Assembly: GCF_004216555.1 (NCBI RefSeq)
Contig: NZ_SGWQ01000017.1
Span: 1 to 64,000 of the forward strand
Source of the DNA: Herbihabitans rhizosphaerae
GTDB lineage: Bacteria; Actinomycetota; Actinomycetes; Mycobacteriales; Pseudonocardiaceae
DNA: 64,000 nucleotides
Direction: 5' to 3'
The notes beneath the pieces are model-generated. The model ran no database searches. It was given only the letters and a program-made list of their open reading frames with translations, and had not been told where the DNA came from. The translations under genes were made by a program, and so were the position numbers. Numbering within the stretch: the stretch's first letter is position 1; each line of letters opens with the position of its first letter. Of the stretch, positions 41,619 to 53,515 are shown in pieces.

Positions 41619-42938
41619 CTATTTCAGTTCGGCCAGCGGGCCGTTCACTCGTGCCGGGGCGAGGCAGCTGATCAGCGTGTCCACCAGTGAGCAGAGTCCC
41701 GGCTGCCGTTCGATCCGGTAACCGTCGGGGACGCCGCCGCGTCCGGTGATCGCGGTGAACGCCGCGACCGCGTCGGTCGGCTTCCTGGTCAGCGTCGGAT
41801 CGGTGAGCACGTCGACGGTGTACAGCCCGAAGCGCGCCCGGTAGGTGCCCCACTCGTAGTTGTCGGTGAGGCTCCAGTAGTTGTAGCCGATCACGTTCAT
41901 TCCGTCGGCCTTGGCGCGCTGTATCCAGTAGATCGTGTCGTTCAGATTGTCCGCGCGCGTGTAGTCGGGTTCACGCGTCTTTCCGTTGTCGGTCGGCATG
42001 CCGTTCTCCACGATGTAGAGCGGCAGGTGCGGAAAACGGCGGTGGTACGCGCGCAGGGCGTGATAGATGCCTTCGGGTTGGAGCTTGATCTTCCAGAATT
42101 CACTGTTTCCGGCCGATATCGCGGTCCAGTTGTCCAGGCTCAGTCCGTAGTAGTAATCGATGCCGATGTAGTCCAGCTTGTCCTTGAACTGGTCGAGGAA
42201 CAGCAGGTCGGTCACGTCGTTGAACCCGCTGATGTAGGCCTGGTTGCTGGTGACCTTCGCGTTCCGGTCAACGCGGTGGATCACGTCGTAGGCCTCGCGG
42301 TGCGCGCGCACGATGTTGGACTGCGCGCTCAACGCCTGCAACGGTTGCACGGCACCGGTTTTGAACAGGGTGAGCATCAGTGCGAACGGCTCGTTGAACG
42401 TGACCCAGAGTGCGCCCGTGTCGTGGTAGCGCCGGGCGATCCGGTCGGTGAACGCGACGAAGTCGGACACCGTCTCCGCCGAGGCCCAGCTGCCCTGATC
42501 GGTCACCCAGCCGGGCTCGACGAAATGGTGCAGCGTGATCATCGGTGTCATTCCGGCGTCGAGTACGTGCTTCACGACGTCGTCGTAGTACGCCAGTTCG
42601 GCGGTATCCCACATGTCCGGATTCGGCTGCACTCTCGCCCATTCGATGCCGAACCGGAACGTGTTGACGCCCATTCTCTTCGCGAGCTGGATGTCTTCTT
42701 TGTAGCGATGCCGGAAATCGACGGAGTCGTGGTACGGATCGACGCCGTCGGTGCCCGCGTTCTTGTCGACGTACCGTTTCCAGTTGCTGTCCGGCGCGCT
42801 TCCCTCGGATTGGTAGCCCGAACTCGCGACGCCCCAGTAGAACGTTCTGGACCATTCGTCGCCGTTCTCGGCGGCGGTGGGGGTGGTGGCCAGCGCGGCC
42901 ACCGCGGTCAGGACGATCATCAGCACGGTTCGGCGCAC
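41619..42938 (-). CDS. Secreted glycoside hydrolase family 1 beta-glycosidase
   Basis: 439 residues from GTG 42936-42938 with GAGGAGG upstream; an in-frame extension to 42998 lacks a ribosome site. The signal peptide (VRRTVLMIVLTAVAALATTP then TAA) marks an exported enzyme, which is less usual for GH1. The acid/base Glu183 lies in TFNEP and the nucleophile Glu311 in YIVENGMP. Other family marks are FYWGVASSGYQSEG and YNYWSLTDNYEWG. It retains beta-glucosides, beta-galactosides or related sugars as possible substrates. No ABC transporter is adjacent. Confidence 0.93.
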   Translation of the reverse strand: MRRTVLMIVLTAVAALATTPTAAENGDEWSRTFYWGVASSGYQSEGSAPDSNWKRYVDKNAGTDGVDPYHDSVDFRHRYKEDIQLAKRMGVNTFRFGIEWARVQPNPDMWDTAELAYYDDVVKHVLDAGMTPMITLHHFVEPGWVTDQGSWASAETVSDFVAFTDRIARRYHDTGALWVTFNEPFALMLTLFKTGAVQPLQALSAQSNIVRAHREAYDVIHRVDRNAKVTSNQAYISGFNDVTDLLFLDQFKDKLDYIGIDYYYGLSLDNWTAISAGNSEFWKIKLQPEGIYHALRAYHRRFPHLPLYIVENGMPTDNGKTREPDYTRADNLNDTIYWIQRAKADGMNVIGYNYWSLTDNYEWGTYRARFGLYTVDVLTDPTLTRKPTDAVAAFTAITGRGGVPDGYRIERQPGLCSLVDTLISCLAPARVNGPLAELK

Positions 42939-43013
42939 GCGTCCTCCTCGGCTACATCGGTGTATCTGAGTATTCGCAGAGGGTGAACGTGAAGTCAATA
43001 CACGTTTTGGGTG

Positions 43014-43790
43014 TCACCGGGTGACGAACGGGCAGCCGACCATCTGGCGCAGCCGCGCGGCCAGTTCGGCGGGCGTGTCGACGGGCTGGCTGAACGACAG
43101 CCGCACGTCGTGGTCGACGTTTCCGATCTCGACGCGCAGGCGCATGCCGAGCCGGTCGAGGCCGAGCGGCCGGATTCGCCCGTCGCGCAGCTCCGGCGGC
43201 AGGTGGCGCGCCAGTCGGGTGACCACGTCGCCGTGATGGTGCGCCAGATGCATCAACCACTCGGACTCGTAGTACACGAACGGGTCAGGCTCGGCGTGCC
43301 CGAACTCGTCCGGCGCGACCGAGTGCGTGCCAGCCGAGTCGGCGACCACCAGTGACACCGGCACCAGCCGCAGCATCGCCGCGCCGTGGCCGAGGTCGAG
43401 CAGGCGTGGGTCGGGCGTGGACTCGGCGATCATGGACGCCTCGTCCCGCGCCTGCTCCGCGCCGAGTGCGCACAGCCAGCCGGTGATCCACATCAGCCCG
43501 CGGATCGGCTCGCGCAGTGGCACCGGGGCGAAGTCGACCAGCTCCAGCATGGCCGCGACCTCGCCGCGCGGGGCGAACTCGGCCTCGGTGATCAGCTCGT
43601 GGTCGTCCGGCAGCAGCAGGCTCACCGAGCCGTCGGTGTGCACGTGGTGCAGCAGCGGCACGAGCCGGGCGCCGTCGACCGGGTCCTCGCCGGCGGGAAG
43701 GAGCGTCGCCGGACAGTCGAGCGCCACGATGGTGCGGGCCCGCTGTGCGGGAGTCGGGACCGGTGGAGCCTGGACGTGCTGCTGAACCAC
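43014..43790 (-). CDS. DUF2470 domain protein under iron-box control
   Basis: 258 residues from GTG 43788-43790, which has a full GGAGGTGATC ribosome site; an in-frame TTG at 43802 would lie inside it. The C-terminal 80 residues match DUF2470, with RLGMRLRVEIGNVDHDVRLS then FSQPVDTPAELAARL. The family is related to the C-terminal part of haem-degrading HugZ/pyridoxamine-oxidase-like proteins. The middle contains HLAHHHGDVV, a possible metal or haem contact. An iron box 14 bp upstream suggests expression in iron starvation. A role in haem or siderophore-iron handling is inference. Confidence 0.85.
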   Translation of the reverse strand: MVQQHVQAPPVPTPAQRARTIVALDCPATLLPAGEDPVDGARLVPLLHHVHTDGSVSLLLPDDHELITEAEFAPRGEVAAMLELVDFAPVPLREPIRGLMWITGWLCALGAEQARDEASMIAESTPDPRLLDLGHGAAMLRLVPVSLVVADSAGTHSVAPDEFGHAEPDPFVYYESEWLMHLAHHHGDVVTRLARHLPPELRDGRIRPLGLDRLGMRLRVEIGNVDHDVRLSFSQPVDTPAELAARLRQMVGCPFVTR

Positions 43791-43803
43791 GATCACCTCC
43801 AAG

Positions 43804-43822
43804 TTAGGTAAGCCTAACTTAG
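43804..43822 (-). promoter_or_regulatory. DtxR/IdeR-type iron box
   Basis: TTAGGTAAGCCTAACTTAG matches the actinobacterial iron box (TTAGGTTAGCCTAACCTAA) at 17 of 19 positions. It ends 13 bases before the DUF2470 start codon, so a bound IdeR/DmdR repressor would block expression when iron is plentiful. The divergent M28-like gene starts at 43916 and could also be affected. Confidence 0.88.
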
Positions 43823-43915
43823 TGCGATTCGCTCAAGAAAGCCACAGCCGTGCGACGAGCGGTGGACCCGGAGTGTCGCGGCCGCTACGTTTCGCGTGAT
43901 CGAAGGGGGACGGCC

Positions 43916-45508
43916 ATGACCGTGCGGCGACGTCGTTGGCTTCCGGTATTGAGTGCGCTGGTCCTCGCGGGTGTCGTCGGCCCGCCCGCCCCGGCCCTCG
44001 CCGAGTCCACTGTGGACTGTCCGGCCGCGGTCGACGAGCAGGCCTTCGCGAGCACCGCACGGCTGCGCCAGCTGAACGCCACTGTGGCCGGATTCGGTTT
44101 GCGCACAACGGGAAGCGCCGCGCACGAGCGGGTGATCGACTGGATCGAGCACGAGGTCGACCGGCTGCCGGAGATCACCACGCGCTCGGTGCCGGCGTCT
44201 CTGCTGAAGTGGCAGCCGCACGGCGGCGACCTCGAATCGGCCGGGCAGTTGAAGGTCGGCCCGTGGCAGGTGCCGGTCGCGGGTGCGGTGCCGTACAGCC
44301 TGCCGACGGCGGGTTCGCGCGGCGGGCTGATCTACCTGCCGCCCGGCGAGCGGATCACCCCGGCCAACGCGCGCGGCAGGATCGTGGTGCGCGACTTCCC
44401 GTGGCTGCCGATTCCGTACGACCCGATTCTGAACGCCGCGCACCACGCCACGCCGGACCTGCAGGCGCTGCGCGGCACGGTGTACGACCGCGGTCACCCC
44501 GCGGAGAGCCTGCTCAACCGCGATCTGGTGGACGCCGGGCTGGCCGAGGCGGCGGGCGTCGTGATCGCGTTCGACCTGCCGCGCGAGCAGGTGCGCGGGT
44601 ACTACGAGCCGCACACCGGGACGCACTACCGCGTGCCGGCCGTGTTCGTCGGCTCCGAAGAGGCCAGGTTGCTGCGCTGGGCGAGTGGTCTGCCCGCCGA
44701 CGTCGCCGTGCACGCGCGCCGGGAGCCGGGGACCACGCGATCGCTGATCGCCACGCTGCCCGGTCGTAGTGCCGAGCGGATCGTGCTCGACGCCAACACC
44801 GACGGGAACACGTGGGTGCAGGAGAACGGGAACGCGGCGCTGCTCGCGATCGCCGACTACCTGTCGCGGCTGCCGGTGCGCTGCCGCCCGCGCACGGTCG
44901 AGTTCGTGTTCGCCACGGGTCATCTGCACCGGCCGATCGAAGGCAGCGAGTTCCGCGCGCGCGAGCTGGACCGCGACTACGACGCCGGCACCGTGGCGTT
45001 CGCGCTCGCCGTCGAACACCTGGGAACGCGCGAGCTGCTGCCCGTGCCACGCTGGGGTGGACGCGAGCTGCGCTTCTCCGGCAAATCCGAGTTCACCGGC
45101 TGGTACGCCGGCAGCCCTGTGCTGGTTTCCGCCGCCATCAACGCCATTCGTGCCCGCGGTCTCGACCGCACCGCCGTCCTGCCCGGCTACGATCCGCCGG
45201 TGCCGGGTCGGGTCCCGCCGCAGTGCTCGTTCGGCGGAATCGGCAGCCACTTCCACGGTCATCTGATTCCGACGATGGCCACGATCTCCGGCCCGTGGTC
45301 CCTCTGGGCGCCGTCATTCGGCGCATCGGCGATTGACTTCTCCCGCATGCGGCTCCAGTCACTCGCCCTCGCCGACACGGTCCTCGCGCTCGGCGACGTC
45401 CCACGCGAGCAGATCGCCGGTCCATACCTCGCCCAACGTCAAGCCCGTGCTCATGGTGCACCCACCTGCGCCGGCGAACTCCCACCCGAACACGCCCCCG
45501 CGCCGTGA
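43916..45508 (+). CDS. Secreted M28-like peptidase, metal site possibly altered
   Basis: 530 residues from ATG 43916 with AAGGGGGA upstream. A signal peptide (VLSALVLAGVVGPPAPALA) is followed by a PA-type insert (GGLIYLPPGERITPANARGR, VPAVFVGSEEARLL) and an M28-like catalytic region: IVLDANTDGNTWVQENGNAA, VEFVFATGHLHRP, FALAVEHLG and GIGSHFHGHLIPTMATIS. In most relatives the first metal-binding His precedes TDG (HTDG); here the position is Asn (NTDG). The enzyme may be inactive, use another ligand, or have shifted function. It is isolated on the plus strand between an iron-box gene and another protease. Confidence 0.8.
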   Translation: MTVRRRRWLPVLSALVLAGVVGPPAPALAESTVDCPAAVDEQAFASTARLRQLNATVAGFGLRTTGSAAHERVIDWIEHEVDRLPEITTRSVPASLLKWQPHGGDLESAGQLKVGPWQVPVAGAVPYSLPTAGSRGGLIYLPPGERITPANARGRIVVRDFPWLPIPYDPILNAAHHATPDLQALRGTVYDRGHPAESLLNRDLVDAGLAEAAGVVIAFDLPREQVRGYYEPHTGTHYRVPAVFVGSEEARLLRWASGLPADVAVHARREPGTTRSLIATLPGRSAERIVLDANTDGNTWVQENGNAALLAIADYLSRLPVRCRPRTVEFVFATGHLHRPIEGSEFRARELDRDYDAGTVAFALAVEHLGTRELLPVPRWGGRELRFSGKSEFTGWYAGSPVLVSAAINAIRARGLDRTAVLPGYDPPVPGRVPPQCSFGGIGSHFHGHLIPTMATISGPWSLWAPSFGASAIDFSRMRLQSLALADTVLALGDVPREQIAGPYLAQRQARAHGAPTCAGELPPEHAPAP

Positions 45509-45698
45509 TCCGAACCGGCCGCCGCACCACCACCTGAGCACCTGGCTCGTAGCCGGCGAATTGCGGTCGCCGGTGACAAAGGGATCGACCGGAATTGTGC
45601 GAATTGTTCCGGTCGGCCGACGTTCTTCGAAGACGTGCTGGTCAATCCCTCTTACGCCGATTTCACTTGAGTTCCCTGCTGAGTGGAGGAGGCATCCC

Positions 45699-47066
<1,368 letters not shown>

Positions 47067-47079
47067 GCTGACGACCGCG

Positions 47080-47110
47080 TGGCGGGCCGGGGCGCAACCC
47101 CGGCCCGCCA
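47080..47110. terminator. Bidirectional terminator between the protease gene and gltD
   Basis: TGGCGGGCCGGGG (47080-47092) and CCCCGGCCCGCCA (47098-47110) form a perfect 13-bp stem with a 5-base loop. It lies between the stops of two convergent genes (47066 and 47117) and can serve both. Confidence 0.85.
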
Positions 47111-47116
47111 GCCGGT

Positions 47117-48568
47117 CTACGAGATGGGGCGGTCGGTGGGGGCGATGGGGGCGGGGAGCATCGAGCGGCCGGTGAGGTAGGCGTCCGCTCCGGCCGCGGC
47201 GGCGCGGCCTTCGGCGATGGCCCAGACGATCAGCGACTGGCCGCGGCCCATGTCACCGGCGGAGAACACGCCTTCCACGTTGGTCTGGAAGTCGGACCCG
47301 CGGGCGACGTTGCCGCGCGGATCCAACTCGACGCCGAGCCCGTCGAGCAGTTCGCTCTTGTCCGGCCCGACGAAGCCCATCGCCAGCAGCACCAGCTCGC
47401 ACGGCAGCTCCTGCTGCGAGTTGGGCACCGGCACGAACTTGCCGTCCTCCTGCTTGACCTCTGCCAGCCGCAGGCCGCGCAACTGACCGTCCTCGTCGCC
47501 GAGGAATTCGGTGGTACTGACGGAGAACAGCCGCTCGCCGCCTTCCTCGTGCGCCGAGGTGGTCCGGTAGACCATCGGGTACGTCGGCCACGGGTGCGCG
47601 TCCGACCGAGTGTCCGGCGGCGTCGGCATGATCTCCAGTTGGGTCACCGACGCGGCGCCCTGCCGGTGCGCGGTGCCGAGGCAGTCCGCCCCGGTGTCAC
47701 CGCCGCCGATGATCACCACGTCCTTGCCGCGCGCGTCGATCGGCGGGTGCTCCAGCTCGCCGGCCGCCACTCGGTTGGCGTGCGGCAAATATTCCATCGC
47801 CTGGTACACGCCCTCGAAGTCGCGCCCGGGAATCGGCAGATCGCGCCACGCGGTCGCACCGCCGGCCAGCACCACCGCGTCGAACTTCGACCGCAGCTCC
47901 TGCACCGTGATGTCCACCCCGACGTTCACGCCGGCCCGGAACTCCGTGCCCTCGGCCACCATCTGCTCGAGCCGGCGGTCCAGGCGGTGCTTCTCCATCT
48001 TGAACTCGGGGATGCCGTACCGCAGCAGGCCGCCGATCCGGTCGGCACGTTCGAACACCACCACGTCGTGCCCGGCGCGGGTCAACTGCTGCGCGGCGGC
48101 GAGGCCGGCCGGGCCAGACCCGACGACGGCCACCCTCTTGTCGGTGCGCATGTCCGGCGGCAGCGGGCGCACCCAGCCCTCGTCCCACGCGCGGTCCACG
48201 ATCGAGATCTCCACGCGCTTGATCGTCACCGGGTCGTCGTTGATCCCGAGCACACACGAGGTCTCACACGGCGCCGGGCACAGCGTGCCGGTGAACTCCG
48301 GGAAGTTGTTCGTCGCGTGCAGCCGCTCGCTCGCGCGCTCCCAATCTTCCCGGTACACCAACGTGTTCCACTCCGGGATGAGGTTCCCGAGCGGGCAACC
48401 CTCGTGGCAGAACGGAATCCCGCAGTCCATGCACCGGCTGGCCTGCTTCCGCACGCGCTCGTCGCCGAACTCGTCGTACACCTCGCGCCAGTCCTGCAGT
48501 CGCAGGAACACCGGCCGGTGGCTGGCGTTCTCCCGCTGAACGGTCAGAAAACCCTTGGGGTCAGCCAT
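47117..48568 (-). CDS. gltD: Glutamate synthase small subunit
   Basis: 483 residues from ATG 48566-48568, overlapping the gltB stop by eight bases. The N-terminal iron-sulfur region has [17 protein letters not shown] and CPAPCETSC. The FAD site reads [15 protein letters not shown], the NAD(P)H site [13 protein letters not shown], and a late [19 protein letters not shown] closes the flavin domain. The subunit oxidises NADPH and passes electrons to GltB for reductive amination of 2-oxoglutarate. Together with glutamine synthetase this is the main ammonium assimilation route. Confidence 0.98.
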   Translation of the reverse strand: MADPKGFLTVQRENASHRPVFLRLQDWREVYDEFGDERVRKQASRCMDCGIPFCHEGCPLGNLIPEWNTLVYREDWERASERLHATNNFPEFTGTLCPAPCETSCVLGINDDPVTIKRVEISIVDRAWDEGWVRPLPPDMRTDKRVAVVGSGPAGLAAAQQLTRAGHDVVVFERADRIGGLLRYGIPEFKMEKHRLDRRLEQMVAEGTEFRAGVNVGVDITVQELRSKFDAVVLAGGATAWRDLPIPGRDFEGVYQAMEYLPHANRVAAGELEHPPIDARGKDVVIIGGGDTGADCLGTAHRQGAASVTQLEIMPTPPDTRSDAHPWPTYPMVYRTTSAHEEGGERLFSVSTTEFLGDEDGQLRGLRLAEVKQEDGKFVPVPNSQQELPCELVLLAMGFVGPDKSELLDGLGVELDPRGNVARGSDFQTNVEGVFSAGDMGRGQSLIVWAIAEGRAAAAGADAYLTGRSMLPAPIAPTDRPIS

Positions 48569-51500
48569 GAGCCGCCTCCATGATCGCCTGGTGCACGTCC
48601 CGGCCGTCCCGCTCGGCGGCGGCCTTCGCGGCGAGCACACGCTTGTAGTCCTTCGGCATGACCTTCACGAACCGCTCCACCGCGACGTCCCAGTCGGCCA
48701 GCAGCGCGCGGGCCACGGCGGAATCGGTTTCGGCGTAATGCTTTTCCACGATTCCGCGCAGGAATTCGCGGTCGTCGTCGGCCAGCGGATCCAGGTCGAC
48801 CATCTCGCCGTTCACCCGTCGCTCCGGCAGGTCCAGCACGTAGGCGACGCCACCGGACATGCCGGCCGCGAAGTTGCGCCCGGTCGGCCCGAGCACGACC
48901 ACCCGCCCGCCGGTCATGTACTCGCAGCCGTGGTCGCCCACGCCCTCGACGACGGCGGTGGCACCGGAGTTGCGCACGCAGAACCGCTCGCCGACCTTGC
49001 CGCGCAGGAAGATCTCGCCGCTGGTCGCGCCGTAGCCGATCACGTTGCCGGCGAGGATGTGCTCCTCGGCGGCGTACTGCGCCACGGCCGGCGGGCGCAC
49101 GATGATCCGCCCACCGGACAGGCCCTTGGCCACGTAGTCGTTGCCGTCGCCGATCAGCCGCAGCGTGATCCCCTTCGGCACGAACGCGCCGAACGACTGG
49201 CCGGCGGTACCGGTGAACGTCACGTCGATCGTGTCGTCCGGCAGGCCCTCGCCGCCCCAGTTCCTGGTCAGCTCCGAGCCGAGCATGGTGCCGACCGTGC
49301 GGTTGACGTTCCGCACCGGCAGTTCCAGCCGCACCTTGTCACCGGACCGCAGCGCGCCCTCGGCGAGCTGGATCAGCGTGTTGTCCAGCGCCTTGTCCAG
49401 GCCGTGGTCCTGGGTCACGACCTGGTGCCGCACCGCGTTCGGCTCGATGTCGGGCACGTGGAAGATCGGCGTCAGGTCGAGGCCGGACGCCTTCCAGTGA
49501 TCGACAGCGTCCTGGGTGTTCAGCAGCTCGGCGTGCCCGACCGCCTCGGCCAGCGTGCGGAACCCCAGTGCCGCAAGGTGTTCGCGCACTTCCTGGGCGA
49601 TGAACTCGAAGAAGTTCACCACGTACTCGGCCTTGCCGTTGAACTTGGCGCGCAGCGTCGGGTTCTGCGTGGCGACGCCGACCGGGCAGGTGTCCAGGTG
49701 GCAGACGCGCATCATGATGCAGCCGGACACGACCAGGGGAGCGGTGGCGAAACCGAACTCCTCCGCGCCGAGCAGCGCCGCGATGATCACGTCCCGGCCG
49801 GTCTTGAGCTGACCGTCGGTCTGCACCACGATCCGGTCGCGCAGCCGGTTGGCCAGCAGCGTCTGCTGCGTCTCGGCCAGGCCCAGCTCCCACGGCCCGC
49901 CCGCGTGCTTGATCGAGGACAGCGGAGAGGCGCCGGTGCCGCCGTCGTGCCCGGAGATCAACACCACGTCCGCGTGCGCCTTGGACACACCCGCGGCGAC
50001 CGTCCCCACCCCGACCTCGGACACCAGCTTCACGTGCACGCGGGCGCGCGGGTTGGCGTTCTTCAGGTCGTGGATGAGCTGCGCCAGGTCCTCGATCGAG
50101 TAGATGTCGTGGTGCGGCGGCGGGGAGATGAGCCCGACGCCCGGCGTGGAGTGCCGGGTCTTCGCGATCCACGGGTACACCTTCGGCCCGGGGAGCTGGC
50201 CGCCCTCACCGGGCTTGGCGCCCTGGGCCATCTTGATCTGGATGTCGTCCGCGTTCACCAGGTATTCGCTGGTCACGCCGAACCGCCCGCTGGCGACCTG
50301 CTTGATCGCGGAGCGCCGTTCGGGGTCGTAGAGCCGATCGGGGTCCTCGCCGCCCTCACCGGTGTTCGACTTGCCGCCGAGCCGGTTCATCGCGATCGCC
50401 AGCGTCTCGTGCATCTCCTGGGAGATCGACCCGTAGGAGATCGCGCCGGTGGAGAACCGCTTGACGATCTCCGAGACCGGCTCCACCTCGTCGATCGGCA
50501 CCGGCTGTCGCTCGCTCGTGAAGTCGAACAGCCCGCGCAGCGTCATCAGCGCGCGCGACTGGTCGTCGACCGCCTTCGTGTACTCCTTGAAGACCTCGTA
50601 GCGCCCGGACCGCGTGGAGTGCTGCAGCTTGAACACGGTCTGCGGGTTGAACAGGTGCGGCTCACCCTCGCGCCGCCACTGGTAGTCGCCGCCGGTCTCC
50701 AGCTCGCGGTGGCTGGCGTGCACGCCGTCGACCGGGAACGCGGTCCGGTGCCGGCGCGCGACCTCGTCGGCCAGCACGTCGAACCCGACCCCGCCGAGGC
50801 GCGACGTGGTGCCGGCGAAGCAGCGCTCGATCACCTCGGTGCCCAGGCCGATCGCCTCGAAGATCTGCGCACCGGTGTAGGAGGCCACCGTGGACACGCC
50901 CATCTTCGACATGGTCTTGCGCACGCCCTTGCCCAGCGCCTTGATCAGGTTGCCGGTGGCGTGCTTGGCGTCGGTGTCCTGGATCGCGCCCTGCCCGGCC
51001 AGCTCCTCCACGGTGGCCATGGCCAGGTACGGGTTCACCGCCGCGGCGCCGTAGCCGAGCAGCAGCGCGATGTGGTGCACCTCGCGCGCGTCACCCGCCT
51101 CGACCACCAGACCCACCTGGGTGCGGGTCTTCTCGCGCACCAGGTGGTGGTGCACCGCGCCGGTGAGCAGCAGCGACGGGATCGGCGCGTGCTTGGCGGT
51201 GACACCCCGGTCGGACAGCACGATGATCCGCGCGCCGTCCTCGATCGCCTCGCTGACCTCGGTGCAGATCCGCTCCAGCCGGGCCAGCATGGCCTCGCCG
51301 CCGCCGTCCACGTCGTACACGCCGCGCACGGTCACCGCCTGGTAGCCGGGCAGGTCGCCGTCGTCGTTGATGTGCACGATCTTGGCCAGCTCGTCGTTGT
51401 CCAGCACCGGGAACGGCAGTACGATCTTGCGTGCGTGTGCCGGGGTCGCCTCCAGCAGGTTCGGATGCGAGCCGAGCTGCGTCTCCAGCGAGGTGACCAG

Positions 51501-53078
51501 CTCCTCGCGGATCGCGTCCAGCGGCGGGTTGGTCACCTGCGCGAACAGCTGCGAGAAGTAGTCGAAGATCTGGCGTGGCCGCGAGGACAGTGGTGCCAGC
51601 GGCGCGTCGTTGCCCATCGAGCCGATCGGCTCGGCGCCGGCGCGCGCCATCGGCACCAGCAGCACCGACAGCTCCTCCTCGGTGTAGCCGAACGCCTGCT
51701 GCCGGCGCACCAGTGACGCGTGCGTGGGCACCTCGCGCTCCCGCTCGGGGAGGAACTCCAGCCGCAGGAGGCCGGCGTGCAGCCAGTCCTCGTACGGGTG
51801 CTCGGCGGCCAGCTCGCCCTTGATCTCCTCGTCGTCGACGATCCGCTCGGCGGCGGTGTCCACCAGGAACATCCGGCCCGGCTCGAGGCGCCCCTTGCGC
51901 ACGATCGTGCTCTGGTCGATGTCCAGCACGCCGACCTCGGAGGACAGCACGACAAGGCCGTCCTCGGTGACCCAGTACCGGGCCGGGCGCAGGCCGTTGC
52001 GGTCCAGCACCGCGCCGATCTGGGTGCCGTCGGTGAACGACACCAGCGCCGGCCCGTCCCACGGCTCCATCTGCGTGGAGTGGAACTCGTAGAACGCGCG
52101 GCGCGCCGGGTCCATCTCGGTGTGGTTCTCCCACGCCTCCGGGATCATCATCAGCACCGCGTGCGGCAGTGACCGCCCGCCGAGGTGCAGCAGCTCCAGC
52201 ACCTCGTCGAAGATCTGCGAGTCGCTGCCGCCCCCGGAGGCGATCGGGAACAGCCGGCGAAGGTCGCCCGGGATCAGGTCGGAGTCGAGCAGCGCCTCGC
52301 GCGCGTTCATCCAGTTCTGGTTGCCGCGCAACGTGTTGATCTCACCGTTGTGCGCGACGAACCGGTACGGGTGCGCGCGCTGCCAGGACGGGAACGTGTT
52401 GGTGGAGAAGCGGGAGTGCACCAGCCCGATCGCGCTGGTCACGCGCTCGTCGCGGAGGTCGGTGAAGAACGCCGGCACCTGCGCCTCGGTGAGCATTCCC
52501 TTGTAGACGATGGTGCGGCTGGACAGGCTCGGGAAGTACACGTCGGCGTCGGAGCGCTCGGCCCGCTTGCGCACGCAGAACGCGAGCCGTTCCAGGTCGA
52601 GCCCGGTGACACCGTCGTCGGCCGGGGCCAGGAACAGCTGCGCGAAGTGCGGCATCGCCTTCGCCGCGGTCGGCCCGGCCTGCTCCACGTGCACCGGCAG
52701 CTCACGCCAGCCCAGCACGCGGGTGTTCTCCTCGCGCGCGATCCGCTCCACCGTGGCGATCGCCGTGGCGCGCTCGGCGGCGTCGGTCGGCAGGAACGCG
52801 TTGCCCACGGCGTAGCCGCCGGGTGCGGGCAGTTCGAAATCCACCACCTCGCGGAGGAAGGCGTCCGGCACCTGGATCAGCAGGCCGGCGCCGTCACCGG
52901 TGTCGGGCTCCGCGCCGCGCGCGCCTCTGTGCTCGAGGTTGCGCAGGGCGGTCAGGGCCTTGGCCACGATGCCGTGATCGCGGCGACCGGCGAGGTCCGC
53001 GACGAACGCGACACCGCAGGCGTCGTGCTCGTAGCGGCTGTCGTAGAGCCCGCCGACCGGTGAGTCGTGGTGGGTCAC
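48561..53078 (-). CDS. gltB: Glutamate synthase large subunit
   Basis: 1505 residues from GTG 53076-53078, with GGAGG seven bases upstream. A 20-residue propeptide precedes the amidotransferase nucleophile Cys21 ([12 protein letters not shown]). The glutaminase domain, central domain, the FMN/3Fe-4S synthase domain ([43 protein letters not shown]) and the C-terminal beta-helix ([18 protein letters not shown]) are all present at normal length. It converts glutamine plus 2-oxoglutarate into two glutamates. It forms an operon with gltD. Confidence 0.98.
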   Translation of the reverse strand: MTHHDSPVGGLYDSRYEHDACGVAFVADLAGRRDHGIVAKALTALRNLEHRGARGAEPDTGDGAGLLIQVPDAFLREVVDFELPAPGGYAVGNAFLPTDAAERATAIATVERIAREENTRVLGWRELPVHVEQAGPTAAKAMPHFAQLFLAPADDGVTGLDLERLAFCVRKRAERSDADVYFPSLSSRTIVYKGMLTEAQVPAFFTDLRDERVTSAIGLVHSRFSTNTFPSWQRAHPYRFVAHNGEINTLRGNQNWMNAREALLDSDLIPGDLRRLFPIASGGGSDSQIFDEVLELLHLGGRSLPHAVLMMIPEAWENHTEMDPARRAFYEFHSTQMEPWDGPALVSFTDGTQIGAVLDRNGLRPARYWVTEDGLVVLSSEVGVLDIDQSTIVRKGRLEPGRMFLVDTAAERIVDDEEIKGELAAEHPYEDWLHAGLLRLEFLPEREREVPTHASLVRRQQAFGYTEEELSVLLVPMARAGAEPIGSMGNDAPLAPLSSRPRQIFDYFSQLFAQVTNPPLDAIREELVTSLETQLGSHPNLLEATPAHARKIVLPFPVLDNDELAKIVHINDDGDLPGYQAVTVRGVYDVDGGGEAMLARLERICTEVSEAIEDGARIIVLSDRGVTAKHAPIPSLLLTGAVHHHLVREKTRTQVGLVVEAGDAREVHHIALLLGYGAAAVNPYLAMATVEELAGQGAIQDTDAKHATGNLIKALGKGVRKTMSKMGVSTVASYTGAQIFEAIGLGTEVIERCFAGTTSRLGGVGFDVLADEVARRHRTAFPVDGVHASHRELETGGDYQWRREGEPHLFNPQTVFKLQHSTRSGRYEVFKEYTKAVDDQSRALMTLRGLFDFTSERQPVPIDEVEPVSEIVKRFSTGAISYGSISQEMHETLAIAMNRLGGKSNTGEGGEDPDRLYDPERRSAIKQVASGRFGVTSEYLVNADDIQIKMAQGAKPGEGGQLPGPKVYPWIAKTRHSTPGVGLISPPPHHDIYSIEDLAQLIHDLKNANPRARVHVKLVSEVGVGTVAAGVSKAHADVVLISGHDGGTGASPLSSIKHAGGPWELGLAETQQTLLANRLRDRIVVQTDGQLKTGRDVIIAALLGAEEFGFATAPLVVSGCIMMRVCHLDTCPVGVATQNPTLRAKFNGKAEYVVNFFEFIAQEVREHLAALGFRTLAEAVGHAELLNTQDAVDHWKASGLDLTPIFHVPDIEPNAVRHQVVTQDHGLDKALDNTLIQLAEGALRSGDKVRLELPVRNVNRTVGTMLGSELTRNWGGEGLPDDTIDVTFTGTAGQSFGAFVPKGITLRLIGDGNDYVAKGLSGGRIIVRPPAVAQYAAEEHILAGNVIGYGATSGEIFLRGKVGERFCVRNSGATAVVEGVGDHGCEYMTGGRVVVLGPTGRNFAAGMSGGVAYVLDLPERRVNGEMVDLDPLADDDREFLRGIVEKHYAETDSAVARALLADWDVAVERFVKVMPKDYKRVLAAKAAAERDGRDVHQAIMEAAHG

Positions 53079-53170
53079 GGGAACGCCTCCATGCTTGGTG
53101 CGCGCGGCGTCGATGACGCGCTGGTGTGCCTGTTTGACGCAGGGTTCAGCCTGGGCACTGGATGGTTGGT

Positions 53171-53232
53171 GCACGTCATCGTGCGAGTGGTGCACACCTC
53201 GTCGTGTGCTTGGCAGCGCACGTCATCGTGCG
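53171..53232. repeat. Direct repeat of a small palindrome upstream of gltB
   Basis: GCACGTCATCGTGCG occurs at 53171-53185 and again at 53218-53232; each copy is itself a hairpin (GCACG, TCAT loop, CGTGC). They lie about 95-155 bp before the gltB start, within a 437-bp gap (53079-53515) that has no convincing gene. They may be regulator sites or leader-RNA hairpins for the nitrogen-assimilation operon. Confidence 0.5.
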
Positions 53233-53515
53233 GCCACTGCGGGCGCTCCGACCGGCTATGGCCAGTGGGCGTCCCGCGCTGTGCGTCGACGGCCCGAAAT
53301 TACCGGGTCTCATGACTCTAGTGTTAACAACGGGTTAGCGCAGCCCCTGAAAAGCCGCTCGTGGGAAATCCCACGCCGTCTTGACCAACATCATGACAGG
53401 GCTTTACAGCCGCGCGAGGCGCGGTGGCCCGAGTCACAAACCTCGAGGGTAGCCGGCAAATACACGCCCTGAATACGATGGACCACTCAGAGTCGCCGGG
53501 CGCGAGAGGGGCCTC

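Noticed and set aside
48555-51716. Open plus-strand frame of over 1000 codons across gltB
   Set aside because: It is antisense to a clearly conserved glutamate synthase gene. The encoded sequence is rich in Arg, His and Val with no family pattern, as expected from GC-rich third positions.
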